From NCBI RefSeq assembly GCF_001045465.1, contig NZ_LFND01000002.1, positions 310,001-374,000 of the forward strand: a stretch of 64,000 nucleotides of DNA, written 5' to 3'. The notes beneath the pieces were generated by a model. It saw nothing but the letters and a program-made list of their open reading frames with translations, did not search any database and was not told where the DNA came from. The stretch comes from Chryseobacterium angstadtii (GTDB lineage Bacteria; Bacteroidota; Bacteroidia; Flavobacteriales; Weeksellaceae). Positions 8,913 to 18,083 of the stretch are shown in pieces. Position numbers and translations under genes: made by a program. Position 1 is the first letter of the stretch, and each line of letters begins with the position of its first letter.

Positions 8913-9548
8913 TTATTTTATTGAAAGTCTTACTACCTCAAAAGTCTCGGCATATTTTACTCCGAACTGCACTCCTCTCGCTACTGCCAGAGAACGGATA
9001 AAATCAGCACTTAAATAATCTCTGAATCCTTGAGATTTATATTCTTTCAATGCATCTATTTTTTTATTGATATGCTTTTCTTCCAGGGAAATATAGCTCT
9101 GTGTATTAAATGAAAGGTTGTTCCAAATCAGTTCATAGCTGAAGATTGACTTCGTTTTAAATGCTCTGATTCCTTCATTGGCTATCGTGGAATGATCCTG
9201 GTGAATATCGTTGATACTTGGTAACAGCACCAGATCAATATCCTGATGTATTCTCTTAAAACGGATAAGCTCTTCTAATATTTCCTGTCTTGCATAGTTA
9301 AGTTTTCTTACCTGATAGTTAAAGATGATAACGTTTTCATCCTTTACCCCCAATACTTTGGTAGCGGCTCTAACTTCAGTTTTCAGAATATCTTTTGGAA
9401 AACCTTCCGGTACAGATTCCTCAGCTGTGGAAAAAGCCATATAATAAACTTCTGCTCCTTCCTCAATCAATTTAGAAATAAATCCTCCGGCTCCTAATTC
9501 ACCATCATCTGTGTGGGGAGCCAAAACTAAAACTTTCTTAAAGCTCAT
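8913..9548 (-). CDS. PIG-L/LmbE family deacetylase
   Basis: A 211-residue zinc-dependent N-acetylsugar deacetylase. The first metal motif is PHTDDGELG at residues 11-19 (the family form is HPDDE), with His12, Asp14 or Asp15 and Glu17 available. The distal ligand motif is HQDH at residues 116-119. Family members remove acetyl groups from GlcNAc-type sugars. It overlaps the upstream WbpB-like gene by 11 bases and is followed after 6 bases by the LpxD-like acyltransferase gene. That order suggests a two-step exchange of an N-acetyl for another acyl group on a sugar nucleotide or lipid-linked sugar; this is inference. Confidence 0.82.
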   Translation of the reverse strand: MSFKKVLVLAPHTDDGELGAGGFISKLIEEGAEVYYMAFSTAEESVPEGFPKDILKTEVRAATKVLGVKDENVIIFNYQVRKLNYARQEILEELIRFKRIHQDIDLVLLPSINDIHQDHSTIANEGIRAFKTKSIFSYELIWNNLSFNTQSYISLEEKHINKKIDALKEYKSQGFRDYLSADFIRSLAVARGVQFGVKYAETFEVVRLSIK

Positions 9549-10569
9549 AATGATCGTTTTTTTTCAATGCATAAATTCTTTCAATGATATCCACCACTTT
9601 CAATCCTTCAAGAGCATTGGTGGTAATGGTATTTCTGCCTTTCAATACATCTACAACGTTTTCGATGATGTAATGGTGGTTCGCAGCAGATCCTTTATAG
9701 GCACCATAGTCGTTACCCGGATTGGTAGGTGCCAGTTCAGGCATTTCGTAATCTTTTACATTACAAACTTCCACTTTATCCATATACTGCCCTCCGATTT
9801 TTACGGCACCATTCTCTGCAATGATCGTCATTGAACTTTCAAGGTTCTGATTCCAAACTGAAGTGGAATAATTTAAAGATCCCATTCCGCCATTGACGAA
9901 GTCGAAACTGATGAAGCCTGAATCTTCAAAATCTGTAAGGTTCTTATGATTGAAATCTGCAAATTTCCCCTGGATATTGGTAATATCTCCGAAAAGCCAG
10001 TACATAATATCTATAAAATGCGAGAACTGAGTAAACAGAGTTCCGCCGTCCAGATCTTTCTTTCCATGCCATGATTCCGGCTTGTAGTATCTGTCGTCAC
10101 GGTTCCAGTAGCAGTTCAGCTGTACCATATATATTTTTCCAAGCTTTCCGCTTTCTACCATTTCTTTGATCCAGGCAGAAGGTGGTGAATAACGGTTCTG
10201 CATTACTGCAAATACCTGCTTGTGCTTGTGAAGCGCCTGAAAAATAAGTTGTTCGGCGTCTTGCTTATTAAGGGTCATTGGTTTTTCTACCACGACATGT
10301 TTTCCGGAAGCTACCACTTTATGGGCCTGCTCAAAGTGAAATCCATTAGGAGAAGCAATATTGATAATATCTGCTTCTATTCCTGAATTAAGAAACTCAT
10401 CCAGCGATGCAAAAAAAGGAACATTATAGCTTTCTATTCCCAACGCGGATTTATCTTTTACGTCAATCAGAGCTACCAATTCGCACTCTGAATTTCTTGA
10501 AATCATTTCGGCATGCCTTTTTCCGATATGCCCGCAGCCTACCACCGCAAATCTTATTTTATCAGACAT
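9538..10569 (-). CDS. wbpB: UDP-GlcNAc-uronate 3-dehydrogenase (WbpB/WlbA-like)
   Basis: A 343-residue Gfo/Idh/MocA oxidoreductase. The Rossmann motif is VVGCGHIGKRH near residue 10, and VVEKPMTLN near 95 holds the EKP lysine. The segments NRYSPPSAWIKEM and GGTLFTQFSHFIDIMYW are characteristic of WbpB-like enzymes. WbpB oxidises C3 of UDP-2-acetamido-2-deoxy-glucuronic acid; the bound NADH is reoxidised by 2-oxoglutarate, giving 2-hydroxyglutarate. The WbpE (aminotransferase), WbpD (acetyltransferase) and WbpA (6-dehydrogenase) partners are encoded immediately upstream, so the complete route to UDP-2,3-diacetamido-glucuronic acid is present. This makes the call firmer than for an isolated family member. 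Confidence 0.88.
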   Translation of the reverse strand: MSDKIRFAVVGCGHIGKRHAEMISRNSECELVALIDVKDKSALGIESYNVPFFASLDEFLNSGIEADIINIASPNGFHFEQAHKVVASGKHVVVEKPMTLNKQDAEQLIFQALHKHKQVFAVMQNRYSPPSAWIKEMVESGKLGKIYMVQLNCYWNRDDRYYKPESWHGKKDLDGGTLFTQFSHFIDIMYWLFGDITNIQGKFADFNHKNLTDFEDSGFISFDFVNGGMGSLNYSTSVWNQNLESSMTIIAENGAVKIGGQYMDKVEVCNVKDYEMPELAPTNPGNDYGAYKGSAANHHYIIENVVDVLKGRNTITTNALEGLKVVDIIERIYALKKNDHYEL

Positions 10570-10580
10570 CTGTATCTTTT

Positions 10581-11153
10581 TTAAATTTTCGAAACTTTAT
10601 TATTTTCTAATTTGTATTGTTCTCCACTTTCTTCGCAAACCGCAATCCCTTCATTATTAAAATGAAGTCGCTGTCCGAATTCACTCATCCATCCCATATG
10701 TCTTGCCGGATTTCCTACTACTAGAGCATAATCCGGAACTTCTTTTGTAACCACGGCTCCGGCACCAATGAATGCATACTGCCCTATATTATGACCACAT
10801 ACAATGGTTGCATTGGCCCCTATTGAAGCTCCTTTTCCTACATGTGTTTTCAGGTATTCATTTTTCCTATTGACAGCACTTCTCGGGTTGATTACATTGG
10901 TAAAAACCATTGAAGGCCCGAGGAAAACATCATCATCACAGGTAACTCCTTCGTAGATGGATACGTTATTCTGAACTTTTACATTGTTACCTAAAACTAC
11001 TTTTGGGGAAACCACCACATTCTGTCCAATATTACATTTCTCTCCCAAAATACAACCCGGCATAATATGTGAAAAGTGCCAAATTTTACTTCCGGCTCCT
11101 ATCTGACAACCTTCGTCAATAACAGCTGTTTCATGTGCAAAAAAATCCGACAT
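10581..11153 (-). CDS. wbpD: UDP-3-amino-sugar N-acetyltransferase (WbpD-like)
   Basis: A 190-residue left-handed beta-helix acetyltransferase. Hexapeptide repeats run from about residue 8 to 150 (IGAGSKIWHFSHIMPG, IGQNVVVSPKVVLG). The stretch GPSMVFTNVINPRS and the C-terminal GNPARHMGWMSEFG are hallmark WbpD/WlbB sequences. It should transfer acetyl from acetyl-CoA to the C3 amino group made by the WbpE homologue, giving UDP-2,3-diacetamido-2,3-dideoxy-glucuronic acid. It lies 11 bases before the WbpB-like gene and 9 bases after the aminotransferase gene in transcription order. Confidence 0.9.
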   Translation of the reverse strand: MSDFFAHETAVIDEGCQIGAGSKIWHFSHIMPGCILGEKCNIGQNVVVSPKVVLGNNVKVQNNVSIYEGVTCDDDVFLGPSMVFTNVINPRSAVNRKNEYLKTHVGKGASIGANATIVCGHNIGQYAFIGAGAVVTKEVPDYALVVGNPARHMGWMSEFGQRLHFNNEGIAVCEESGEQYKLENNKVSKI

Positions 11154-11162
11154 ATTTATTTT

Positions 11163-12290
11163 TTATGAATTAAAATAGTTTTTAATCTCTGAGATGATAT
11201 AATCTAAAACCTGTTGGTCAAATTCAGTATGAACAGGAAGTGAAATAACCTCTGAACACAGCTTTTCTGTAACCGGAAGGCTGAATCCGTTCTCTACATA
11301 CTGCTGGAAAGCTTCCTGTTTGTAAAGCGGTAACGGATAATAAACCATACTTGGAATATTTTTTTCTGCTAAATACTTCTGTAATTCATTCCTTTTACCG
11401 TTTTTCACTTTAAGCGTGTACTGATGGAAAACATGGGTAGAATTTTTGGCTCTTTCCGGAACTGTAATTTCAGAAATACCAGCTAAATGTTCGTCATAAT
11501 AATCCGCCATTTTATTTCTTGCTGCAGAATATTCATCCAGACGGGTAAGTTTTACTTTTAAAACGGCTGCCTGAATAGTATCCAGTCTTGAATTACATCC
11601 TAAAACCTTATGATGGTATTTTTTTTCCTGCCCGTGGTTGGCAATCATTCTTATTTTCAGGGCTATTTCATCATCATTTGTCATCAAAGCTCCTCCATCT
11701 CCATAGCATCCAAGATTTTTTGAAGGGAAGAATGAAGTACATCCGATATGTCCTATCGTTCCTGTTTTTTTAACGGTTCCATCTGAAAAGGTATAGTCGG
11801 AACCAATAGCCTGGGCATTATCCTCAATCACAAAGAGGTTGTGTTTCTCTGCAAATTCAAGGATCTTCTCCATATCTGCACTCTGTCCGTATAAATGAAC
11901 AGGAACAATGGCTTTGGTATTGGGAGTAAGGTATTGTTCTAAATTATCAAGCTGAATATCAAAAGTATCTTCATTCACGTCTACCATGACAGGTACCAGT
12001 CCAAGAAGGCCTATTACTTCGGCAGTAGCAACATAAGTAAACGCAGGGCAGATCACTTCATCCCCCGGTTTCAGATCCAGAGCCATCATAGCTATCTGCA
12101 GCGCATCTGTTCCGTTGGCACAGGGAATAACATGTTTTACATTCAGGTATTTTTCGAAGTCCTGCTGAAATTCTTTTACTGCAGGCCCATTAATAAATGC
12201 CGTATTATTGATACAATCCTGTATACCGGCATCTACTTCCGTTTTTATTTTCTCGTATTGACCTTTAAGATCAACCATTTGAATTTTCAT
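11163..12290 (-). CDS. wbpE: PLP-dependent sugar aminotransferase (WbpE-like)
   Basis: A DegT/DnrJ/EryC1 family aminotransferase of about 375 residues. The PLP lysine lies in SFFPSKNLGCYGDGG and the cofactor-binding acid in VIEDNAQAIGSDY. It should transfer an amino group from glutamate to the C3 ketone produced by the WbpB homologue, releasing 2-oxoglutarate that WbpB then reduces. The ATG at 12290 (MKIQMVDLKGQYEK) matches the family N-terminus. An in-frame ATG at 12317 would add nine residues, but it lies inside an 8-bp stem (12310-12332) that follows the preceding stop, so I prefer the shorter form. Confidence 0.9.
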   Translation of the reverse strand: MKIQMVDLKGQYEKIKTEVDAGIQDCINNTAFINGPAVKEFQQDFEKYLNVKHVIPCANGTDALQIAMMALDLKPGDEVICPAFTYVATAEVIGLLGLVPVMVDVNEDTFDIQLDNLEQYLTPNTKAIVPVHLYGQSADMEKILEFAEKHNLFVIEDNAQAIGSDYTFSDGTVKKTGTIGHIGCTSFFPSKNLGCYGDGGALMTNDDEIALKIRMIANHGQEKKYHHKVLGCNSRLDTIQAAVLKVKLTRLDEYSAARNKMADYYDEHLAGISEITVPERAKNSTHVFHQYTLKVKNGKRNELQKYLAEKNIPSMVYYPLPLYKQEAFQQYVENGFSLPVTEKLCSEVISLPVHTEFDQQVLDYIISEIKNYFNS

Positions 12291-12309
12291 ATCTAATTTT
12301 TGGTGTTGG

Positions 12310-12332
12310 ATTTCCACATCTAAAGTGGAAAT
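12310..12332 (-). other. Intra-operon hairpin after the lhgO stop
   Basis: ATTTCCAC and GTGGAAAT form a perfect 8-bp stem with a 7-base loop, immediately at the stop codon of the hydroxyglutarate oxidase gene and 20 bases before the wbpE start. No T-run follows on the transcribed strand, so it is not a standard terminator. It could protect or mark a processing site in the long polysaccharide transcript. Confidence 0.5.
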
Positions 12333-13522
12333 TAATTTTCTATCAGTCCGCTAATTTTATTTCCTATGGCAAGGCATGAAGTTGCAGCAGGAGAAGGAGC
12401 ATTTCTTACGTGAATAATATTTCCGTTTTTCACAATATCGAAATCATCTATCAAACCTCCGTTTCGGTCACATGCCTGAGCTCTTACTCCGGAACCTCCG
12501 GGAATAAGGTCGCTTTCCTGTATTTCTGGCATCAGCTTTTGCAATGCTTTGGTAAATGCAGATTTGGAAAGAGAACGGTGCATTTCTCCCATACCTGTCT
12601 TTCCGTATTTTGCTACGATTTTTCTGAAACCAGGCCACATCAATGTCTGCATAGTTTCTTCAAAATTAAAATCAAAAAAGTTATAGCCTTCTTTTTTAAA
12701 GGCTAAAACAGCATTAGGGCCTGCCTCAATATTACCATCAATCATTCGGGTAAAATGAACGCCCAAAAATGGGAAACTGGGATCCGGAACCGGGTAAATA
12801 AGGTGTTTTACCAGGTATTTTTTTTCATCTTTTATTTTATAGTATTCTCCTCTGAAGGGGATAATGACCACATCGTTTTCCTTATTGGTCATTTTGGTGA
12901 TCTTATCGGAATATAATCCTGCACAGGAAACCAATTTCTTAGCTTTAAATTCAGAAACTCCAGCTTTTACAATGATTTCTGAACCACTGTCAATAATGCC
13001 TTTTACTTCATGATTAAATTTAACTTCTCCGCCAAGTTCTTCAAAAAGTTCCTTTATTTTAGCAGCAATTCCCGGATAATCTATAATTCCTGTCTGAGGA
13101 ACTTTAATCGCTTTAATTCCTTCGCAATGCGGCTCTATTTCTCTGAATTCATCTCTTGAAAGATACTGCAAATTCTGAAGTCCGTTCTCAACCCCTCTTT
13201 TGTAGATGTTATCCAGCAGAGGAAGTTCTTCCTGTGATGAAGCCACAATTATTTTCCCACAGAGATCATATTTGATTCCATATTTCTCGGCAAAATTAAT
13301 TACGGTATTGTATCCTTCAATACAGTTTTTAGCCTTTAAGCTTCCCGGCTTATAGTATATTCCACTATGAATCACTCCACTGTTGTGACCGGATTGGTGC
13401 AGCGCCACATCTTGTTCTTTTTCCAGAACCAGAATCCTGGATCCCGGATTTTTAAGTTTAGCCTGGTACGCTGTGGCAAGTCCTACGAGACCTGCACCAA
13501 CAATAATGATGTCATAGTTCAT
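12332..13522 (-). CDS. lhgO: L-2-hydroxyglutarate oxidase homologue (LhgO-like)
   Basis: A 396-residue FAD-dependent oxidoreductase of the DAO family. The dinucleotide-binding motif is IIVGAGLVGLATA at residues 5-17, followed by HQSGHNSGVIHSGIYY and the C-terminal GSGVRAQACDRNG segment, all typical of LhgO. LhgO oxidises L-2-hydroxyglutarate to 2-oxoglutarate and passes electrons to the respiratory chain. Here it sits between the WbpA-type and WbpE-type genes with 6-41 base spacings. WbpB-type enzymes make 2-hydroxyglutarate when they recycle NADH, so this oxidase may regenerate 2-oxoglutarate. Function in the pathway is inference, and the stereoisomer should be checked. Confidence 0.82.
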   Translation of the reverse strand: MNYDIIIVGAGLVGLATAYQAKLKNPGSRILVLEKEQDVALHQSGHNSGVIHSGIYYKPGSLKAKNCIEGYNTVINFAEKYGIKYDLCGKIIVASSQEELPLLDNIYKRGVENGLQNLQYLSRDEFREIEPHCEGIKAIKVPQTGIIDYPGIAAKIKELFEELGGEVKFNHEVKGIIDSGSEIIVKAGVSEFKAKKLVSCAGLYSDKITKMTNKENDVVIIPFRGEYYKIKDEKKYLVKHLIYPVPDPSFPFLGVHFTRMIDGNIEAGPNAVLAFKKEGYNFFDFNFEETMQTLMWPGFRKIVAKYGKTGMGEMHRSLSKSAFTKALQKLMPEIQESDLIPGGSGVRAQACDRNGGLIDDFDIVKNGNIIHVRNAPSPAATSCLAIGNKISGLIEN

Positions 13523-13528
13523 ATTTGA

Positions 13529-14824
13529 TTATAATCTTGCGTCTACCAAATTTCTGTCTAAACATGCTTTGGTATCAAAAACCACTGCATTATCATTCTT
13601 CAAAGTGTTGAGATCCATTTCAAGGAATTCGTTGTGAGAAACGGCAATGATAAGTGAATCATATTTTTTTCCTTCCTGAAGAGTATCCAGAATATCAATT
13701 CCGTATTCATGTTTTACTTCTTCTTTGCTTGCCCACGGATCATAGATATCTACATTGATCCCGTAATCTTTAAGCTCGTTATAAATATCTACAACTTTGG
13801 TGTTTCTTACATCCGGACAGTTTTCTTTAAAGGTAACTCCTAATATAAGTGCCTTTGAATCTTTAATGATACTTCCCTTAGCAATAAGAAGCTTTACCAC
13901 TTTAGATGCCACAAATTTTGCAATAGAGTCATTAACGCGTCTTCCCGATAAGATTACATCAGGATGATATCCAAGCTGTTCTGCTTTATGAGCAAGGTAA
14001 TAAGGATCTACTGAAATACAGTGTCCTCCTACCAATCCCGGTTTATATTTAAGGAAATTATATTTTGTTCCGGCAGCTTCCAGCACGTCATTAGTATCAA
14101 TACCAACCCTGTCAAAAATTAAAGCAAGTTCGTTCACAAAAGAGATGTTAACGTCACGTTGTGCATTTTCAATTGCTTTTGAAGCTTCTGCCACTTTAAG
14201 GCTTGGTGCTTTATGGGTTCCGGCCGTGATAATCTTTTTATATAACTGATCTACTTCTTCGGCGATTTCTTCGGTGGATCCTGAAGTTACTTTTTTCACA
14301 CTGGTGAGTGTGTTTACTTTGTCTCCCGGATTGATTCTTTCCGGAGAGTAGCCCACGAAAAAGTCTTTATTAAACGTAAGCCCTGAATATTTTTCAAGAA
14401 TAGGAACACATTCTTCTTCCGTACAGCCAGGGAAAACTGTAGATTCATAAATAACAATGTCATCTTTCTTAATGATCTCACCCAACATTTTAGATGCAGA
14501 GATCAGAGGATTAAGATCCGGAGCATTGTATTTGTCAATAGGAGTAGGAACTGTTACTATAAAAACATTGGCATCACCAATCTCAGATAACTGGCTGGTT
14601 GCTTTATATCCTAATACTCCATTGGATTCTTTATATTTTTTAAGTCCGTCATTAAGCTTGTCAAGATCTGCTTCCAGTGTGATATCTTCTCCATCATTCA
14701 GTTGGTCTACACGAAGTGCATTGATATCAAATCCTAATACAGGATAATGACTTGCAAATTCAAGGGATAATGGAAGGCCAACATAGCCCTGACCAATAAC
14801 GGCTATTTTATATGTTTTCATCAT
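13529..14824 (-). CDS. wbpA: UDP-N-acetylglucosamine 6-dehydrogenase (WbpA/TviB-like)
   Basis: A 431-residue nucleotide-sugar dehydrogenase with an N-terminal NAD-binding motif IAVIGQGYVGLPLS, the central SKAIENAQRDVNISFVNEL helix and the catalytic cysteine in GGHCISVDPYYLAH near residue 265. It oxidises C6 of UDP-GlcNAc twice to give UDP-GlcNAc-uronic acid, the entry point to the WbpB-E-D pathway encoded downstream. The start codon at 14822-14824 shares one base with the Wzc stop (TAATG), which favours this start over the adjacent ATG at 14821. A WecC-like UDP-ManNAc dehydrogenase is the main alternative. Confidence 0.88.
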   Translation of the reverse strand: MMKTYKIAVIGQGYVGLPLSLEFASHYPVLGFDINALRVDQLNDGEDITLEADLDKLNDGLKKYKESNGVLGYKATSQLSEIGDANVFIVTVPTPIDKYNAPDLNPLISASKMLGEIIKKDDIVIYESTVFPGCTEEECVPILEKYSGLTFNKDFFVGYSPERINPGDKVNTLTSVKKVTSGSTEEIAEEVDQLYKKIITAGTHKAPSLKVAEASKAIENAQRDVNISFVNELALIFDRVGIDTNDVLEAAGTKYNFLKYKPGLVGGHCISVDPYYLAHKAEQLGYHPDVILSGRRVNDSIAKFVASKVVKLLIAKGSIIKDSKALILGVTFKENCPDVRNTKVVDIYNELKDYGINVDIYDPWASKEEVKHEYGIDILDTLQEGKKYDSLIIAVSHNEFLEMDLNTLKNDNAVVFDTKACLDRNLVDARL

Positions 14825-17220
14825 TAACTAAGTTTATTTTTAAGTTTTTCAAACCATGTTTGTTCTTTGTGGTGTGTATATCCGTAACCATATTTGTTGT
14901 TGTACCCTAAGTTTTCATTGCTTACATCATTAAGGACAAAACCAACATTTTTGATTTTATTGGCATCAATATTATTATTAGCAAACTCCAGAAGTTCCTT
15001 CTCTGTATATTTCGATCTGGATACATAAATAGTAACATCCGCAAGTTCTGAAATCAGGAATGTATCTGTTACAAGAAGTAATGGGGCCGTATCTAAAATA
15101 ACATAATCATACTTTGTTTTTAACTCTTCAAGAAGCACTTCATAACGTCCATTAGAAATTAATTCTGTAGGATTAGGAGGAATCATTCCTGAATAAATAA
15201 CATCCAAATTGGGATTAAATGAAGATACGTGGATAATATCCCCAGTTTTCGTATCATCAGAATAAAGAAACTCTGTAAGTCCCTTTAAGCCTTTTCTTGC
15301 AGGATTATATCTCTGAAGCTGCGGATTTCTGATATCCGACCCAATAATAATTGCTTTTTTCTTAGGATTAGCTAGTGTTAAAGCTAAATTAACGGATGCA
15401 AAAGTCTTTCCTTCCCCTTTTACCGTGGAAGTAACAAATACCACTTTTCCTTGTTTATTTTTAGGAAGCATGAAATTCATATTGGTAATAAGAATTCTGA
15501 AGGCTTCTGCCATTGGCGTAATATCATTCACCTGAACAATATCCGGATCTCCTTTTTCTAAGCTAGGCAGTTCTGCAATAACCGGCGCATGTACTAGCTT
15601 CTCAAGATCATGCTTAGTAACTACTTTATTATTAAGAAGTTGTGATAAGTATATAAAAACAAAAGGTAACAGTAAGCCTATCGCAAGTGCAGCAATAAGG
15701 ATCACGCTGCTTTTAGGAGATACAGGTCCGGGAGATGCATATGCTGCATCTATCACTTTTGCCTTAGGAGCCACAATAGACTGAGAAATAGCTGTTTCTT
15801 CTCTTTTCTGAAGTAGGAGCAAATAAAGATTTTCCTTAATTTGCTGCTGTCTTTCAATGCTTCTGAACATCTTTTCGATAGAAGGAAGTTTGGAAATTTT
15901 TCCAGACACCTTATTCTGCTCACCCAAATATTCATTTCTAGCCAATTCAAGTCCTACCTTATTTCTTTGCAGACTCTGCATAATGGATGAACGCATGGAA
16001 GTAATCTGTTTGGTAACATCTACTACAGCCGGGTTTTCAGGAGTTGCAGATTCCAAAAGCCTGTTTCTTTGTAATACTAACTGGTTATAGGTAGAGATTC
16101 CAGATACTGCTTCAGGGCTGTTTAATCCTATATTGGCAGGCAGCACCTGATATTGCCCTTGCTTGGAAACATATCCGATAAGGGCATCTGTTAATTCCAA
16201 CTGGGCGTCAACATCCATCTGTTTTGCTCTTGCAGCTGCTGAGCTTTCCAAATTGATTTTGGCTTCAGTTTCAAGATCTGTAAGATTGTTTTTTGATTTA
16301 AAACTTTCTTTTTGATTTTCTACCTCACCTAGTTCCCCTGATAGTTTTTTGATTCTGTCTTCAATAAAATCCAATGTTTTTTTCGACTCTGAGTTTTTAT
16401 CAGAAATTGCATCGTTATTATAAGACATAACCAGATTATCCAATATGTCTTTCGCTTTCGAAATTTGTGGATATTTATAACCAAGCTTTAATACTGTAGC
16501 GTCTTTAGTTGCTAAAGCCACATTAAGGGGCCCTTGAAGACTGTTTACTTTGGCAGCTACGGTAGAAATATAAAGTTCTAGATTTTTAATATCAATTCCT
16601 TTAACCGCAGAAGGGTCAAATTTTGGATTTTTGGTAATTATAATATTAGCATATGGCAGACTAATCGTTCTGCCGTATGTGGTAACAATCTCTTTAGGAA
16701 GTTTCTCAGAACTCAAAGTAAGTTTTTCTCCATCTATGGCTAATTGCAACCCATTATTCAAAGATTTACTCGGCTTTTCAGAAATAACTTTCACTTCAAT
16801 GGGAGAAGTTTCTTTGTATAATTCCACAGTAGTAAGCTTTCCTTTTGCAGAAATATTGGTCTGAAGATTCTGATTAACGACTACTTCCCGCATCATTTTC
16901 TTAGACTTCAGGATTTCTATTTCATTAGCAATACTGTTCGTCTTGAGTCCTCCAATACCTGATAGATCGGGTAAAACGCCTAAATCAGTGCCTACAGGAG
17001 AAGAAGAAGAGTTCTTGGCATCTTTTATAAGTATAGTAGACTGTATGTCATATACAGGAACCATAAATCTCAATGAAATATAGCCTATTACAAGTGCAAT
17101 AAAGGCACTTACAACAAACCAAGGCCACTTTCGCAGATATGGTTTTATAATTTCATTAATATTTACATTTGAGCTGTTATCTGCTTCTGAAAGTGTGGAA
17201 GATTGCTGGTGGTCCATCAA
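14824..17220 (-). CDS. wzc: Polysaccharide co-polymerase and tyrosine autokinase (Wzc)
   Basis: A 798-residue bacterial tyrosine kinase. The first membrane segment is near residues 33-53, a long periplasmic domain with predicted coiled-coil regions follows, and a second membrane segment lies near 505-525. The cytoplasmic kinase has a Walker A motif in [17 protein letters not shown] near residue 600, a Walker A' motif [10 protein letters not shown] and a Walker B-like [12 protein letters not shown]. The tail carries a tyrosine cluster ([10 protein letters not shown]). It controls polymer length and couples Wzy polymerisation to Wza export through autophosphorylation cycles. The gene follows wza by 6 bases. 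No separate tyrosine phosphatase gene is visible in the cluster. Confidence 0.93.
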   Translation of the reverse strand: MMDHQQSSTLSEADNSSNVNINEIIKPYLRKWPWFVVSAFIALVIGYISLRFMVPVYDIQSTILIKDAKNSSSSPVGTDLGVLPDLSGIGGLKTNSIANEIEILKSKKMMREVVVNQNLQTNISAKGKLTTVELYKETSPIEVKVISEKPSKSLNNGLQLAIDGEKLTLSSEKLPKEIVTTYGRTISLPYANIIITKNPKFDPSAVKGIDIKNLELYISTVAAKVNSLQGPLNVALATKDATVLKLGYKYPQISKAKDILDNLVMSYNNDAISDKNSESKKTLDFIEDRIKKLSGELGEVENQKESFKSKNNLTDLETEAKINLESSAAARAKQMDVDAQLELTDALIGYVSKQGQYQVLPANIGLNSPEAVSGISTYNQLVLQRNRLLESATPENPAVVDVTKQITSMRSSIMQSLQRNKVGLELARNEYLGEQNKVSGKISKLPSIEKMFRSIERQQQIKENLYLLLLQKREETAISQSIVAPKAKVIDAAYASPGPVSPKSSVILIAALAIGLLLPFVFIYLSQLLNNKVVTKHDLEKLVHAPVIAELPSLEKGDPDIVQVNDITPMAEAFRILITNMNFMLPKNKQGKVVFVTSTVKGEGKTFASVNLALTLANPKKKAIIIGSDIRNPQLQRYNPARKGLKGLTEFLYSDDTKTGDIIHVSSFNPNLDVIYSGMIPPNPTELISNGRYEVLLEELKTKYDYVILDTAPLLLVTDTFLISELADVTIYVSRSKYTEKELLEFANNNIDANKIKNVGFVLNDVSNENLGYNNKYGYGYTHHKEQTWFEKLKNKLS

Positions 17221-17226
17221 TTTTTT

Positions 17227-18048
17227 TTATTTCTTATTAAATAAACTTACTACTACAGCAATAGCTGTCACCCCGATAGAAACGGCAGTTAAGATAAGTC
17301 CTGTGTTTGGATTTTGTTTTGCGATAAGGTCTTTTGTATTGTTTGAAGAAACAATAATGGCATCGCCCTGTTTAAGATAATAATACGGAGAGTTGATAAG
17401 ATCTGCATCCTGCAGATTCACACGTCCATGCGAAACCACTCCGTTATCTGTTCTAATTACCAGGATTTCATCTCTTTTACCATACATCGTAAGATCTCCG
17501 GCAAGTCCCAAAGCGTTTAAGATAGTTGCCTGCCCATTGGCAATAACATAGTCTCCCTGCCTGTTCACTTCTCCTAATACAGTCACTTTAAAATTGGCAA
17601 GCCTAACATTCACTGAAGGATTAATAACAAATTTAGTCATTCTCTCTCTCAATTCATCTTTAAACTCTACGAGAGTTTTATTGGCTGTATTAAGTTTTCC
17701 CAGCACAGGAAAGTCTACATCTCCATTTGCATCTACAATATAGGTAGGTCCTGTGATAAGTGTAGCTCCCTGATTAGGTGTATTGCTCCCAGCTAAAGTA
17801 TTACTCTGAACAAGTTCAGAAGATGAGTAATTTTGGTTAAATGGTTTCACCACATCCATATCTTTTGCTGTAATCAGAATAACCAGCTGATCACCAGCCT
17901 GTATTGTAGATTTAGAGTTTTTTGCAGATGCTTCTAGGGCTACCTTCTCTATATTCTGCATATAATTAAGGTCATTATGTGCATTCTGATTGGTCTTACA
18001 CGAGACCAACGATAATGCCAGAGATATTGCCAATAATTTACTCTTCAT
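17227..18048 (-). CDS. wza: Outer-membrane polysaccharide export lipoprotein (Wza)
   Basis: A 273-residue lipoprotein. The signal peptide ends in a lipobox LVSC with Cys near residue 17. The Poly_export domain follows (AGDQLVILITAKDM and GDVDFPVLGKLN), then an SLBB domain (VTVLGEVNRQGDYVI, ILNALGLAGDL). Near the C-terminus is a hydrophobic helix (LILTAVSIGVTAIAVVVSLF), as in Bacteroidetes Wza proteins. It should form the outer-membrane exit channel and contact Wzc across the periplasm. It lies between the WbpM-type dehydratase and wzc genes. Confidence 0.92.
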   Translation of the reverse strand: MKSKLLAISLALSLVSCKTNQNAHNDLNYMQNIEKVALEASAKNSKSTIQAGDQLVILITAKDMDVVKPFNQNYSSSELVQSNTLAGSNTPNQGATLITGPTYIVDANGDVDFPVLGKLNTANKTLVEFKDELRERMTKFVINPSVNVRLANFKVTVLGEVNRQGDYVIANGQATILNALGLAGDLTMYGKRDEILVIRTDNGVVSHGRVNLQDADLINSPYYYLKQGDAIIVSSNNTKDLIAKQNPNTGLILTAVSIGVTAIAVVVSLFNKK

Positions 18049-18062
18049 ATTTTAAAATTGTA

Positions 18063-18070
18063 CAAATATA
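18063..18070 (-). promoter_or_regulatory. Possible internal -7 element before wza
   Basis: The complement reads TATATTTG, a perfect match to the Bacteroidetes -7 consensus TAnnTTTG, 15 bases before the wza start. I see no TTG at the usual distance upstream, so it is only a candidate for an internal promoter separating the dehydratase gene from the rest of the operon. Confidence 0.3.
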
Positions 18071-18083
18071 CATTTATATTTTT

